The translations under genes were made by a program, and so were the position numbers. The notes under the pieces are model-generated. The model had not been told where the DNA came from. It made no database searches and saw only the letters and a program-made list of their open reading frames with translations. Of a stretch of 37,393 nt of DNA, positions 1 through 8,523 are shown in pieces (the stretch's first letter is position 1; every line of letters begins with the position of its first letter). This DNA is from Streptomyces sp. Ncost-T10-10d (GTDB lineage: Bacteria > Actinomycetota > Actinomycetes > Streptomycetales > Streptomycetaceae): NCBI RefSeq assembly GCF_900091955.1, contig NZ_FMDF01000056.1, positions 1 to 37,393 on the forward strand, given 5' to 3'.

Positions 1-1502
1 GCCCGCCCGGCCACGGCCGCCAGCCGCTCACCGACCACGATCACGGCGCCCCCGCCGCGCAGCGCCTCGGCCGCCGCGGCTCCGTCGCCGTCGAGTCCGA
101 CGCCGCCCGCGATCGCATCCAGCCACTCGGTCTCGGTGCCGGGGGCGGCGGGAAGCAACGTGCCGCCCGCCTTCGTGAGGCCGCGCGTGGCGTGCGAGGC
201 GACGGCGAACGTGCGCTGTCCGTGCTTACGGTTCGCCTTGCGCAGCCGCAGGAAGACGCCGGGCGCCTCCTCCTCCGACTCGAACCCGACCAGCAGCACC
301 GTCGGGGCCTTCTCCAGCGAGGTGTACGTGACACCCGTGCCGTCCAGATCCCGGCCGCGCCCGGCCACGCGGGCGGCCAGGAAGTCGGCCTCCTCGCTGC
401 TGTGCACCCGGGCCCGGAAGTCGACGTCGTTCGTGTCCAGCGCGACCCGGGCGAACTTGCTGTACGCGTACGCGTCCTCGACGGTCAGCCGGCCGCCCGT
501 GAGGACACCCGTCCGGCCGCGTGCGGCGGCGAGTCCGGCGGCCGCGGCGTCCAGCGCCTCGGGCCAGCTCGCCGGTTCCAGGACACCGTCCGCGTTGCGT
601 ACCAGGGGAGTGGTGAGCCGGTCCCGCTGTTGCGCGTAGCGGAAGCCGAAGCGGCCCTTGTCGCAGACCCACTCCTCGTTGACCTCGGGGTCGTTGGCGG
701 CGAGCCGCCGCATGACCTTGCCGCGCCGGTGGTCGGTACGGGTCGCGCAGCCGCCCGCGCAGTGCTCGCACACCGACGGCGACGACACCAGGTCGAAGGG
801 CCGGGAGCGGAACCGGTACGCCGCCGAGGTCAGCGCTCCGACCGGGCAGATCTGGATGGTGTTCCCGGAGAAGTACGACTCGAAGGGGTCGCCCTCGCCC
901 GTGCCGACCTGCTGGAGCGCACCGCGCTCCAGGAGCTCGATCATCGGGTCGCCCGCCACCTGGTTGGAGAACCGGGTGCAGCGCGCGCAGAGCACACACC
1001 GCTCACGGTCCAGCAGCACCTGGGTGGAGATCGGGACGGGCTTCTCGAACGTGCGCTTCTTGCCGTCGAAGCGGGAGTCGGCGCCGCCGTGCGACATCGC
1101 CTGGTTCTGCAGCGGGCACTCACCGCCCTTGTCGCAGACCGGGCAGTCCAGCGGGTGGTTGATGAGCAGCAGCTCCATCACACCCTTCTGCGCCTTCTCG
1201 GCGACGGGCGAGGTGAGCTGCGACCTCACCACCATGCCGTCGGTGCAGGTGATGGTGCAGGACGCCATCGGCTTGCGCTGACCCTCGACCTCGACGATGC
1301 ACTGGCGGCAGGCGCCGGCCGGGTCGAGGAGCGGGTGGTCGCAGAAGCGCGGGATCTCGATGCCGAGGAGTTCGGCGGCCCGGATGACCAGGGTGCCCTT
1401 GGGCACGCTGATCTCGATGCCGTCGATCGTCAGCGTGACGAGGTCCTCGGGCGGAAGGGCCGCCTCGCCGCCCCCGGAGGGCGCACTCGTGGTGACTGTC
1501 AT
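1..1502 (-). CDS. nuoG: NADH-quinone oxidoreductase subunit G (3' end outside window)
   Basis: Peripheral-arm subunit of respiratory complex I that carries most of the iron-sulfur wire between the FMN in NuoF and the quinone site. About 500 codons are visible; the C-terminal molybdopterin-oxidoreductase-like domain continues off the left edge. Reading the minus strand from ATG at 1502 gives an N-terminal 2Fe-2S ferredoxin domain ([15 protein letters not shown]), the N5 ligand set [14 protein letters not shown] (HxxxCxxCx5C), the N4 set beginning CVLCARC and ending in ICPVGAL, and CEHCAGGC followed 27 residues later by a fourth Cys, which is the extra N7 (N1c) cluster present only in some NuoG proteins. 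The start overlaps the nuoF stop as ATGA, indicating translational coupling. Family and role are secure. Confidence 0.96.
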   Translation of the reverse strand, partial: MTVTTSAPSGGGEAALPPEDLVTLTIDGIEISVPKGTLVIRAAELLGIEIPRFCDHPLLDPAGACRQCIVEVEGQRKPMASCTITCTDGMVVRSQLTSPVAEKAQKGVMELLLINHPLDCPVCDKGGECPLQNQAMSHGGADSRFDGKKRTFEKPVPISTQVLLDRERCVLCARCTRFSNQVAGDPMIELLERGALQQVGTGEGDPFESYFSGNTIQICPVGALTSAAYRFRSRPFDLVSSPSVCEHCAGGCATRTDHRRGKVMRRLAANDPEVNEEWVCDKGRFGFRYAQQRDRLTTPLVRNADGVLEPASWPEALDAAAAGLAAARGRTGVLTGGRLTVEDAYAYSKFARVALDTNDVDFRARVHSSEEADFLAARVAGRGRDLDGTGVTYTSLEKAPTVLLVGFESEEEAPGVFLRLRKANRKHGQRTFAVASHATRGLTKAGGTLLPAAPGTETEWLDAIAGGVGLDGDGAAAAEALRGGGAVIVVGERLAAVAGR

Positions 1503-2869
1503 GCGTTCACCCCCTGGTGAGCGTTCTTGTCGTCGGCCCAGGCGGTCGACCTGGCGGGATCGAAGGGGCAGCCCCTGCCCGTGATGTGCTGCTCGTACTC
1601 CTCGCGGAAGTACTTCAGCGAGGAGAAGATCGGCGAGGCGGCGCCGTCACCGAGTGCGCAGAAGGACTTGCCGTTGATGTTGTCGGCGATGTCGTTCAGC
1701 TTGTCGAGGTCGGCCATCTGTCCCTTGCCGGCCTCGATGTCTCGGAGCAACTGGACCAGCCAGTAGGTGCCTTCGCGGCACGGTGTGCACTTGCCGCAGG
1801 ACTCATGGGCGTAGAACTCGGTCCAGCGGGTGACGGCCCGCACCACGCAGGTCGTCTCGTCGAAGCACTGGAGCGCCTTGGTGCCGAGCATGGAACCCGC
1901 GGCGCCGACACCCTCGTAGTCGAGTGGCACATCGAGGTGCTCGTCGGTGAACATCGGGGTCGAGGAGCCGCCCGGGGTCCAGAACTTCAGCCGGTGGCCG
2001 GTGCGCATGCCGCCGCTCATGTCGAGCAGCTGGCGCAGCGTGATGCCGAGCGGGGCCTCGTACTGGCCGGGGCTCGCGACATGCCCGCTGAGCGAATACA
2101 GCGTGAAGCCCGGGGACTTCTCGCTGCCCATCGACTTGAACCAGTCCTTGCCCCGGTTCAGGATCGCGGGAACCGAGGCGATGGACTCGACGTTGTTCAC
2201 CACAGTGGGGCAGGCGTACAGACCGGCGATCGCGGGGAAGGGAGGTCGCAGCCGGGGCTGGCCGCGTCGCCCTTCGAGCGAGTCGAGCAGCGCGGTCTCC
2301 TCACCGCAGATGTACGCGCCCGCGCCCGCGTGCACGGTGAGTTCCAGGTCGAGCCCCGAGCCCAGGATGTTCGTCCCGAGGAAGCCCGCCTCGTACGCCT
2401 CGCGCACGGCCTCGTGCAACCGCCGCAGTACGGGGACGACTTCACCGCGCAGATAGATGAACGCATGCGAGGAACGGATCGCGTAGCAGGCGATCACGAT
2501 GCCCTCGATGAGGCTGTGCGGGTTGGCGAAGAGGAGTGGGATGTCCTTGCAGGTCCCGGGCTCCGACTCGTCGGCGTTGACCACCAGATAATGCGGTTTG
2601 CCGTCGCCCTGCGGGATGAACTGCCACTTCATGCCGGTGGGGAAGCCCGCGCCTCCGCGGCCGCGCAGACCGGAGTCCTTGACGTAGGCGATGAGGTCGT
2701 CCGGCGACATGGCGAGGGCCTTGCGCAGACCCTCGTACCCCTCGTGACGCCGGTAGGTCTCCAGGGTCCAGGATTGCGGCTGGTCCCAGAAGGCGGAGAG
2801 GACGGGGACGAGCAGCTTCTCGGGGCTGCCCCCGCTGCCGTTGTCGTTGATTTCGGTTGCCAACGTCAT
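1499..2869 (-). CDS. nuoF: NADH-quinone oxidoreductase subunit F
   Basis: Complex I subunit that binds NADH and FMN and the N3 4Fe-4S cluster; it is the electron entry point. 456 residues from ATG 2869, close to the family norm. Visible motifs are the NADH-binding [16 protein letters not shown], the FMN-side [16 protein letters not shown], and the cluster ligands [15 protein letters not shown] with a distal Cys in FCALGDGA. The ATG overlaps the nuoE stop as TGATG and has a GGAGGGAG ribosome site just upstream; a GTG one codon earlier (2872) is possible but fits the spacing less well. The gene ends in an ATGA overlap with nuoG. It sits in the expected nuo order and no defects are seen. Confidence 0.97.
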   Translation of the reverse strand: MTLATEINDNGSGGSPEKLLVPVLSAFWDQPQSWTLETYRRHEGYEGLRKALAMSPDDLIAYVKDSGLRGRGGAGFPTGMKWQFIPQGDGKPHYLVVNADESEPGTCKDIPLLFANPHSLIEGIVIACYAIRSSHAFIYLRGEVVPVLRRLHEAVREAYEAGFLGTNILGSGLDLELTVHAGAGAYICGEETALLDSLEGRRGQPRLRPPFPAIAGLYACPTVVNNVESIASVPAILNRGKDWFKSMGSEKSPGFTLYSLSGHVASPGQYEAPLGITLRQLLDMSGGMRTGHRLKFWTPGGSSTPMFTDEHLDVPLDYEGVGAAGSMLGTKALQCFDETTCVVRAVTRWTEFYAHESCGKCTPCREGTYWLVQLLRDIEAGKGQMADLDKLNDIADNINGKSFCALGDGAASPIFSSLKYFREEYEQHITGRGCPFDPARSTAWADDKNAHQGVNA

Positions 2870-3663
2870 CACTCTCCCTCCTCGCCTGTCGGGCCGGACG
2901 GGTGCTCCGGGTCCTGCGGGGCATCGGCGTGCCCCGACTCACCCCGCGGGGCGACGACCCTCGGGTGCGGCTCCTCGCCCCTGGCGAGCCGGAGGCCGAC
3001 CAGCGAGGCGGGGCCCGCGCCGCCGGACGCCTCGACGGCGCCCGGGCGCTCGTCGGGGAAGCCGGCCAGAATCCGGGACGTCTCCTTGTACGAGCACAGG
3101 GGCGCGCCACGGGTGGGTTCGACGGTGCGCCCGGCGATCAGGTCGTCGACCAGGCGCATCGCGCTCTCGGGCGTCTGGTTGTCGAAGAACTCCCAGTTGA
3201 CCATCACCACGGGAGCGAAGTCGCAGGCCGCGTTGCACTCGATGTGTTCGAGGGTGACCTTGCCGTCCTCGGTCGTCTCGTCGTTGCCGACGCCGAGGTG
3301 TTCCTTGAGCCGGTCGAAGATGGCGTCTCCGCCCATCACCGCGCACAGCGTGTTGGTGCAGACACCGACCTGGTAGTCACCGCTCGGCTTGCGCCGGTAC
3401 ATCGTGTAGAAGGTGGCGACCGCGGTGACCTCGGCGGTGGTGAGGCCGAGCAGCTCGGCGCAGAACGCCATGCCCGTACGGGAGACGTAGCCCTCCTCGG
3501 ACTGCACCAGGTGCAGCAGCGGAAGCAGCGCGGAGCGGCTGCCAGGGTAGCGGGCGATCACCTCCTTCGCGTCCGCTTCGAGCCTGGCGCGCACCTCGGC
3601 CGGGTAGGCGGGGGCGGGGAGCTGCGGCATCCCCAGACTGACTTCCTGACGTGTTTCGGTCAC
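2869..3663 (-). CDS. nuoE: NADH-quinone oxidoreductase subunit E
   Basis: Thioredoxin-fold complex I subunit holding the N1a 2Fe-2S cluster beside NuoF. The cluster ligands are in [14 protein letters not shown] and [10 protein letters not shown]. The GTG start at 3663 overlaps the nuoD stop as GTGA; a Met 11 codons in ([10 protein letters not shown]) is a less likely start. The protein is 264 residues, roughly 100 longer than proteobacterial NuoE, because of a C-terminal extension rich in Gly, Pro and acidic residues (from about residue 200, [18 protein letters not shown] onward). From memory, this tail is typical of Streptomyces NuoE; its function is unknown. The stop overlaps the nuoF start. 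Confidence 0.96.
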   Translation of the reverse strand: MTETRQEVSLGMPQLPAPAYPAEVRARLEADAKEVIARYPGSRSALLPLLHLVQSEEGYVSRTGMAFCAELLGLTTAEVTAVATFYTMYRRKPSGDYQVGVCTNTLCAVMGGDAIFDRLKEHLGVGNDETTEDGKVTLEHIECNAACDFAPVVMVNWEFFDNQTPESAMRLVDDLIAGRTVEPTRGAPLCSYKETSRILAGFPDERPGAVEASGGAGPASLVGLRLARGEEPHPRVVAPRGESGHADAPQDPEHPSGPTGEEGE

Positions 3664-4982
3664 CGGTCGACGCCTCCCATCACGGGGTCGATGGACGCGA
3701 CGGCGACGATGACGTCGGCGACCTGGCCGCCCTCGCACATCGCCGCCATGGCCTGCAGATTGGTGAAGGACGGGTCGCGGAAGTGGACCCGGTAGGGGCG
3801 GGTGCCCCCGTCCGAGACGACATGGACGCCGAGCTCGCCCTTGGGCGACTCGACGGCGGTGTACGTCTGTCCGGCCGGGACGCGGAAGCCCTCGGTCACC
3901 AGCTTGAAGTGGTGGATCAGGGCCTCCATGGAGGTGCCCATGATCTTCTTGATGTGGTCGAGCGAGTTGCCGAGCCCGTCCGGACCGAGCGCGAGCTGAG
4001 CCGGCCAGGCGATCTTCTTGTCGGCGACCATCACCGGCCCGGGGGCGAGCCGGTCGATGCACTGCTCGACGATCCGCAGCGACTGGCGCATCTCCTCGAG
4101 CCGGATGAGGAAGCGGCCGTAGGCGTCGCAGCTGTCGGCGGTGGGGACGTCGAACTCGTAGTTCTCGTATCCGCAGTAGGGGTCCGTCTTGCGCAGGTCG
4201 TGCGGGAGTCCGGCGGAGCGCAGGATCGGGCCGGTGGCGCCGAGTGCCATGCAGCCGGTCAGGTCGAGATAGCCGACGTCCTGCATACGGGCCTTGAAGA
4301 TCGGGTTGCCGGTGGCGAGCTTGTCGTACTCCGGCAGGTTCTTCTTCATGGTCTTCACGAACTCGCGGAGCTGGTCGATCGCGCCGGGCGGCAGGTCCTG
4401 GGCGAGTCCGCCGGGCCGGATGAACGCATGGTTCATCCGCAGGCCGGTGATCAGCTCGAAGAGGTCGAGAACGAGTTCACGATCACGGAAGCCGTAGATC
4501 ATGATCGTGGTGGCGCCGAGCTCCATGCCGCCGGTGGCGATGCACACCAGGTGCGAGGAGATCCGGTTGAGCTCCATCAGGAGCACGCGCAGGATGCTGG
4601 CCCGGTCGGGGATCTGGTCCTCGATGCCGAGGAGCTTCTCGACGCCCAGGCAGTACGCCGCCTCGTTGAAGAACGGCGTCAGGTAATCCATACGCGTCAC
4701 GAAGGTGGTGCCCTGGGTCCAGTTCCGGAATTCGAGGTTCTTCTCGATGCCGGTGTGGAGGTAGCCGATGCCGCAGCGGGCCTCGGTGACGGTCTCGCCG
4801 TCGATCTCCAGGATCAGCCGCAGCACCCCGTGCGTGGACGGGTGCTGGGGGCCCATGTTGACGATGATGCGCTCGTCGTCGGACTTGACCGCCGACTCGA
4901 CGACCTCGTCCCAGTCGCCGCCGGTGACTGTATATACAGTCCCCTCGGTCGTGGCCCTGGGTGTCGCGTGGGGAGTAGTCAT
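3660..4982 (-). CDS. nuoD: NADH-quinone oxidoreductase subunit D
   Basis: Complex I subunit of the [NiFe]-hydrogenase large-subunit fold that forms the quinone-binding chamber together with NuoB. 440 residues. The conserved [15 protein letters not shown] segment carries the His/Thr region lining the quinone site, followed by [12 protein letters not shown] and a C-terminal DPVMGGVDR tail near the quinone cavity. Here it would reduce menaquinone, matching the menaquinone genes further right. The ATG at 4982 overlaps the nuoC stop as TGATG, and the stop overlaps the nuoE start. The length and motifs are normal. Confidence 0.97.
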   Translation of the reverse strand: MTTPHATPRATTEGTVYTVTGGDWDEVVESAVKSDDERIIVNMGPQHPSTHGVLRLILEIDGETVTEARCGIGYLHTGIEKNLEFRNWTQGTTFVTRMDYLTPFFNEAAYCLGVEKLLGIEDQIPDRASILRVLLMELNRISSHLVCIATGGMELGATTIMIYGFRDRELVLDLFELITGLRMNHAFIRPGGLAQDLPPGAIDQLREFVKTMKKNLPEYDKLATGNPIFKARMQDVGYLDLTGCMALGATGPILRSAGLPHDLRKTDPYCGYENYEFDVPTADSCDAYGRFLIRLEEMRQSLRIVEQCIDRLAPGPVMVADKKIAWPAQLALGPDGLGNSLDHIKKIMGTSMEALIHHFKLVTEGFRVPAGQTYTAVESPKGELGVHVVSDGGTRPYRVHFRDPSFTNLQAMAAMCEGGQVADVIVAVASIDPVMGGVDR

Positions 4983-5707
4983 CAGGAGTACGACCTCCGC
5001 TGGTCCGGAGCCGGGATCTGGGCGCCCTTGTACTCGACGGCGATGCCCCCGAGCGGGTAGTCCTTACGCTGCGGGAAGCCCTGCCAGTCGTCCGGCATCA
5101 TGATCCGGGTGAGGGCGGGGTGCCCGTCGAAGACGAGCCCGAAGAAGTCGTATGCCTCACGCTCGTGCCAGTCATTGGTCGGGTAGACCTCGACGAGGGA
5201 CGGGATGTGCGGATCGTTGTCCGGGGCCGACACCTCCAGGCGGATCAGCCGGCCGTGCGTGATCGAGCGCAGGTGGTAGACGGCGTGCAGTTCCCGGCCC
5301 TTGTCGCCGAGGAAGTGGACGCCGCTCACCCCCGTACAGAGCTCGAAGCGCAGCGCCGGGTCGTCGCGCAGGGTCCGGGCGACCCGGACGAGGTGCTCCC
5401 GGGCGATGTGGAAGGTGAGTTCGCCGCGATCGACGACGGTCTTCTCGATGGCGTTCTCGGGAAGCAGGTCCTGTTCCTCCAGGGCCCCTTCGAGCTCGTC
5501 GGCCAGCTCGTCGAACCAGCCGCCGTACGGGCGGGACGTTGCGCCCGGCAGCGCCACCGTGCGGACGAGGCCGCCGTAGCCGGTGGTGTCGCCGCCGTTG
5601 TTGGCGCCGAACATGCCCTTGCGTACGCCGATGACCTCGCCGGTCTCGTCGCGCGGCGCGGGTACACCGTTGTTGTTCTGCTGGTCGTGGTTCTGGTTCT
5701 CACTCAC
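4982..5707 (-). CDS. nuoC: NADH-quinone oxidoreductase subunit C
   Basis: Peripheral-arm structural subunit of complex I (30-kDa family), kept separate from NuoD as in most bacteria outside the enterics. 241 residues. The first 45 or so are Asn/Gln/Gly-rich and low complexity ([14 protein letters not shown]), an extension outside the conserved domain. The family signature is recognisable in [23 protein letters not shown] followed by [21 protein letters not shown]. The start is GTG at 5707, overlapping the nuoB stop as GTGA. Translation is probably coupled through the operon. Confidence 0.96.
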   Translation of the reverse strand: MSENQNHDQQNNNGVPAPRDETGEVIGVRKGMFGANNGGDTTGYGGLVRTVALPGATSRPYGGWFDELADELEGALEEQDLLPENAIEKTVVDRGELTFHIAREHLVRVARTLRDDPALRFELCTGVSGVHFLGDKGRELHAVYHLRSITHGRLIRLEVSAPDNDPHIPSLVEVYPTNDWHEREAYDFFGLVFDGHPALTRIMMPDDWQGFPQRKDYPLGGIAVEYKGAQIPAPDQRRSYS

Positions 5708-6258
5708 CGCAGGAGCCCCTTCATCTCGATCAGGGGCAGTGCCTTGAGCGCCGCGTCCTCCGCCTCGCGGGCGGCCTCCTCCGCGTTGACCCCGAGCTTG
5801 GAGCTCTGGATCTTCTGGTGGAGCTTGAGGATCGCGTCCATCAGCATCTCGGGCCGCGGCGGGCAGCCCGGCAAGTAGATATCAACCGGGACAATATGAT
5901 CAACACCCTGAACAATGGCGTAATTGTTGAACATCCCGCCCGATGATGCACAAACTCCCATGGAGATGACCCACTTGGGGTTCGGCATCTGGTCGTAGAC
6001 CTGCCGCAGGACGGGCGCCATCTTCTGACTGACCCGCCCCGCCACGATCATCAGATCCGCCTGTCGCGGCGATCCGCGGAAGACCTCCATCCCGAAACGG
6101 GCCAGGTCGTAACGCCCGGCTCCGGTCGTCATCATCTCGATGGCGCAGCAGGCGAGGCCGAAGGTGGCAGGGAAGACGGAGGACTTCCGCACCCAGCCGG
6201 CGGCCTGCTCGACAGTGGTCAGCACGAAGCCGCTGGGCAGCTTCTCTTCGAGTCCCAT
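5704..6258 (-). CDS. nuoB: NADH-quinone oxidoreductase subunit B
   Basis: Complex I subunit carrying the terminal N2 4Fe-4S cluster that hands electrons to quinone. 184 residues. The cluster ligands are the tandem Cys37-Cys38 (ACCAIE), Cys103 (MGVCASSGG) and Cys132 (PGCPPRPE). It lies 18 nt downstream of nuoA with a GAGGGG ribosome site. Unlike its neighbours, codons 102 to 129 are unusually rich in A/T-ending triplets (GTT, ATT, GAT, CAT, AAT, TCA, TTG), giving a stretch of about 46% GC in a gene that is otherwise near 65 to 70%. The protein sequence there is fully canonical, so the anomaly is at the DNA or RNA level. Confidence 0.97.
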   Translation of the reverse strand: MGLEEKLPSGFVLTTVEQAAGWVRKSSVFPATFGLACCAIEMMTTGAGRYDLARFGMEVFRGSPRQADLMIVAGRVSQKMAPVLRQVYDQMPNPKWVISMGVCASSGGMFNNYAIVQGVDHIVPVDIYLPGCPPRPEMLMDAILKLHQKIQSSKLGVNAEEAAREAEDAALKALPLIEMKGLLR

Positions 6259-6276
6259 GGTGTGCCCCTCAGCCCC

Positions 6277-6636
6277 TCAGTCCCATTCCAGGCCGCCGCG
6301 ACGCCACACATACGCGTAGGCGACGAAGACGGTGAGCACGAAGAGCAGCATCTCCACGAGCCCGAAGATCCCCAGGGCGTCGAAGGTGACCGCCCAGGGA
6401 TAGAGGAAGACGATCTCGATGTCGAAGACGATGAAGAGCATCGCCGTCAGGTAGTACTTGATGGGGAAGCGGCCGCCTCCGGCTGGAGTGGGGGTGGGTT
6501 CGATACCGCACTCGTACGCTTCGAGCTTTGCTCGGTTGTACCGCTTTGGGCCGATTAGCGTGGCCATGACCACGGAGAAGATCGCAAACCCTGCCCCGAG
6601 GGCGCCGAGCACGAGGATGGGCGCGTAGGCATTCAC
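6277..6636 (-). CDS. nuoA: NADH-quinone oxidoreductase subunit A
   Basis: Small membrane subunit of complex I at the junction of the peripheral and membrane arms; first gene of the operon. 119 residues from GTG 6636, with an AAGGAGCGAGGAGC ribosome site directly upstream; the open frame extends further but that part has no family character. Three hydrophobic helices are visible (APILVLGALGAGFAIFSVVMA; YYLTAMLFIVFDIEIVFLYPW; FGLVEMLLFVLTVFVAYAYV). The conserved loop KLEAYECGIEP holds the Cys that is accessible in the active/deactive transition of complex I, and FDIEIVFLYPW is the family signature. A Rex-type operator lies about 80 nt upstream of the start. Confidence 0.96.
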   Translation of the reverse strand: MNAYAPILVLGALGAGFAIFSVVMATLIGPKRYNRAKLEAYECGIEPTPTPAGGGRFPIKYYLTAMLFIVFDIEIVFLYPWAVTFDALGIFGLVEMLLFVLTVFVAYAYVWRRGGLEWD

Positions 6637-6716
6637 GCTCCTCGCTCCTTCCAGTCGTCCTTGACCGTTGGACCGCATCGGGCGATTCGGCTCGCCACCC
6701 CACCAAGATCGTGCAC

Positions 6717-6734
6717 ATGTGAGGCAGTTCACAA
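6717..6734. promoter_or_regulatory. Rex-type operator upstream of the nuo operon
   Basis: The 18-mer ATGTGAGGCAGTTCACAA matches the Rex operator TTGTGAA-N4-TTCACAA at all but two positions (the first base, and one A-to-G in the left arm). Rex is the NADH/NAD+-sensing repressor of Streptomyces respiratory genes (known for cydABCD, rex-hem and nuo). On the minus strand TTGTGA (6734-6729) could serve as a -35 with GATCTT 18 nt further as a -10, so Rex would occlude this promoter. The rex gene itself is not in the window. Confidence 0.72.
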
Positions 6735-7143
6735 GCCCGACTGCCCCGCATCCTATGCCCGCCGTCCTGTGATCTGCGACACGGGGTACGACAACGAGTT
6801 TGTGATCTCCACCACCCGGCGAAGAGCCACGAAGCCGCCTCAGCGGTGATCTTCGTACGCAAAGCGGCCGGGTGATCACGAGACGTGACATTCGATGTTG
6901 TCTGTGCTGGTCAGGAAGGTGTTTCCCTAACAATCAGATACCCGCTCGGGCAAATTGGCAATGGACGGCCCGAGAGTGATAAGGGGGCCCGTCCCGCTCT
7001 GAGCTCACCCGCGCGGGGGGTCTCCGGGGAGCGAAGTGGACGTGTGCACACATTCACGATCTTCCGGATGAACGGACGGCCACCCGGGATCCGACGCCGC
7101 CTCAGATGCCCGGCGCGCCCACATGCCCACACCGCAGCCACGC

Positions 7144-7159
7144 TGTGACCTGCGTCACT
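7144..7159. promoter_or_regulatory. Crp-like binding site
   Basis: TGTGACCTGCGTCACT reads as TGTGA-N6-TCAC, the CRP/FNR-family half-site arrangement, and also fits the GTG-N6-GNCAC pattern reported (from memory) for Streptomyces Crp. It lies about 240 nt before the secreted NlpC/P60 hydrolase gene, and cell-wall hydrolases are known Crp targets in actinobacteria. The distance and the absence of a mapped promoter keep confidence moderate. Confidence 0.5.
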
Positions 7160-7246
7160 CCATCCGGGCTTCAATAAAAGCGGGCTTGGCCATCGGTGTA
7201 AACGGATGGTAAGCGGCGGGCAATTCGGGCGTATTACCGAAAGCCC

Positions 7247-7265
7247 GTGATCACAGCGGTGATCA
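7247..7265. repeat. Inverted repeat TGATCAC-N4-GTGATCA
   Basis: Perfect 7-bp arms (7248-7254 and 7259-7265) separated by AGCG, with the left arm itself inside the palindrome GTGATCAC. It lies between the Crp-like site and the hydrolase start. The spacing and symmetry are those of a dimeric repressor site; the protein that binds it is unknown. Confidence 0.45.
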
Positions 7266-7396
7266 AGCGTGCCCGGTTTGCCCGTTACGGCGTCAATAAG
7301 GGTCACCGGAAAGCGGATTCACAGATTCCGGACGTAACTGTGTCGCAACACACGTTTCTTGATGGGAGCCCCGGCGCCCTGATAGCGCTAGTACTC

Positions 7397-8236
7397 ATGT
7401 CCCACACCGCTCACATACCCAGCCACCGGAAGCCCCGCCGAAACGCGCCGAAGACGGCGCTGCGGGCCGGAGTTGCCGGTGGCGTCCTCAGCACCATCGC
7501 GGTCGCAGCCGCTGCCGGTCCCGCCCAGGCCGAGCCGGTGACCCAGACCATCGAGATGCCCACCATCACCGCCGGGCTCTCCACCGCCGTCGCCGCGTCC
7601 GCCGAGGCCACGCAGCAGGTCGCCCAGGACCTGCAGACGCAGGCCCAGGAGGACGCCGCAGCCGCCACCGCGGCCAAGACCGCCAAGAAGGCCAAGGCCG
7701 AGGCGGTCCGCAAGGCAGAGGCCAAGAAGAAGGCGGAGGCGGCCGCCAAGGCCAAGGCGGAAGCCGCCGAGCGCGCTTCCCGCACCGCCGCCCGTACGAC
7801 GCTCAGCGCGTCCTCCGGCTCCTCCGCCGGCACCGGCGTGGCCTCGGCCTCCTCTTCCTCTTCCTCCTCGTCGAGCGCCACCGGCTCCGCCGCGTCCGTC
7901 ATCTCGTTCGTGAAGGCCCAGGTCGGCGACGCGTACGTGTCCGGCGGCACCGGCCCCAACTCGTGGGACTGCTCCGGTCTCGTCCAGGCCGCGTTCCGTT
8001 CGGTCGGCGTCGACCTGCCGCGTGTCTCGCAGGCCCAGTCCACCGCGGGCACCCAGGTCTCCCTGAGCAACCTCCAGCCGGGCGACATCCTGTACTGGGG
8101 CGGCGCGGGCAGCGCGTACCACGTCGGGGTCTACGTGGGCGGCGGCCAGTTCGTCGGCGCGCAGAACTCCAGCACCGGTGTGGTGCAGCGTCCGCTCTCC
8201 TACGACCCGCCGTCGGGTGCGGTCCGCGTTCTCTGA
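7397..8236 (+). CDS. Secreted NlpC/P60-family cell-wall hydrolase
   Basis: Predicted D,L-endopeptidase cleaving peptidoglycan stem peptides outside the cell. 279 residues from ATG 7397. Residues 1-50 form a Sec signal: a basic stretch (HRKPRRNAPKTALR), a hydrophobic core (AGVAGGVLSTIAVAAAAG) and a cleavage site near AQA-EP. Residues 70-130 are an Ala/Lys/Glu-rich probable coiled coil, then a Ser-rich linker (SSSSSSSSATGS), then the NlpC/P60 domain from about 165. The catalytic Cys192 is in WDCSGLVQAAF and His242 in YHVGVYVGGG, so the active site is intact. The open frame begins 50 codons earlier, but the signal peptide fixes the start. No ribosome site is visible. The coiled-coil plus NlpC layout resembles RipA-like septal hydrolases. 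Confidence 0.92.
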   Translation: MSHTAHIPSHRKPRRNAPKTALRAGVAGGVLSTIAVAAAAGPAQAEPVTQTIEMPTITAGLSTAVAASAEATQQVAQDLQTQAQEDAAAATAAKTAKKAKAEAVRKAEAKKKAEAAAKAKAEAAERASRTAARTTLSASSGSSAGTGVASASSSSSSSSSATGSAASVISFVKAQVGDAYVSGGTGPNSWDCSGLVQAAFRSVGVDLPRVSQAQSTAGTQVSLSNLQPGDILYWGGAGSAYHVGVYVGGGQFVGAQNSSTGVVQRPLSYDPPSGAVRVL

Positions 8237-8304
8237 TTCCGCGGAGTCCACCGAGCCCACCGGGTCCGGCGAGTTCTCGAATTCACAAGCGCCTTCTCGG
8301 CGCG

Positions 8305-8352
8305 CGGCGAAGGGCCGTCACTCCCCCGCTCGGGAGCGACGGCCCTTCGCCG
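8305..8352 (+). terminator. Transcription terminator after the NlpC/P60 gene
   Basis: A perfect 15-bp stem (CGGCGAAGGGCCGTC with its complement at 8338-8352), an 18-nt loop and a short T run immediately after it (TTT). It is placed about 70 nt after the hydrolase stop. Confidence 0.8.
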
Positions 8353-8523
8353 TTTCCGGCCCCGGCCCGCCCGGACCACCCCGGACCGCCATGGACCCGC
8401 CGAAATGCGACATCGCCCCCGGCAGGCGTCGTTGACGTCGCGAACCTGCCGGACACCGTCCACCGCCGCCTGTGAACTGGGGTGAACAGCCCTCTCGTCA
8501 CCGAGCACAGGACGGCGCCCGCC

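Larger units (their letters stand above)
6637..7396. other. Long intergenic control region between divergent nuoA and nlpC/P60 genes
   Basis: 760 nt with no convincing gene. The nuoA-proximal part holds the Rex-type operator. The middle is comparatively AT-rich and contains several GTGATCAC elements (6872, 7247, and a partial one at 7259). The right part holds a Crp-like site and leads into the hydrolase gene. No ribosome site precedes the hydrolase ATG, so a leaderless or unusual start is possible. A ydaO/c-di-AMP riboswitch was looked for, because such elements precede actinobacterial cell-wall hydrolases, but its conserved core was not recognised. Confidence 0.6.

Noticed and set aside
192..3376. 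Long plus-strand open frames opposite nuoG, nuoF and nuoE (192-1520 and 1517-3376)
   Set aside because: They are antisense shadows of genes with extreme G/C third-position bias; translations are Arg/Gly/Ala-rich with no family character, while the minus frames carry all the iron-sulfur motifs.
7166..7396. ydaO (c-di-AMP) riboswitch before the NlpC/P60 gene
   Set aside because: Expected by analogy with other actinobacterial muralytic genes, but I could not find the conserved core sequence or its stems.
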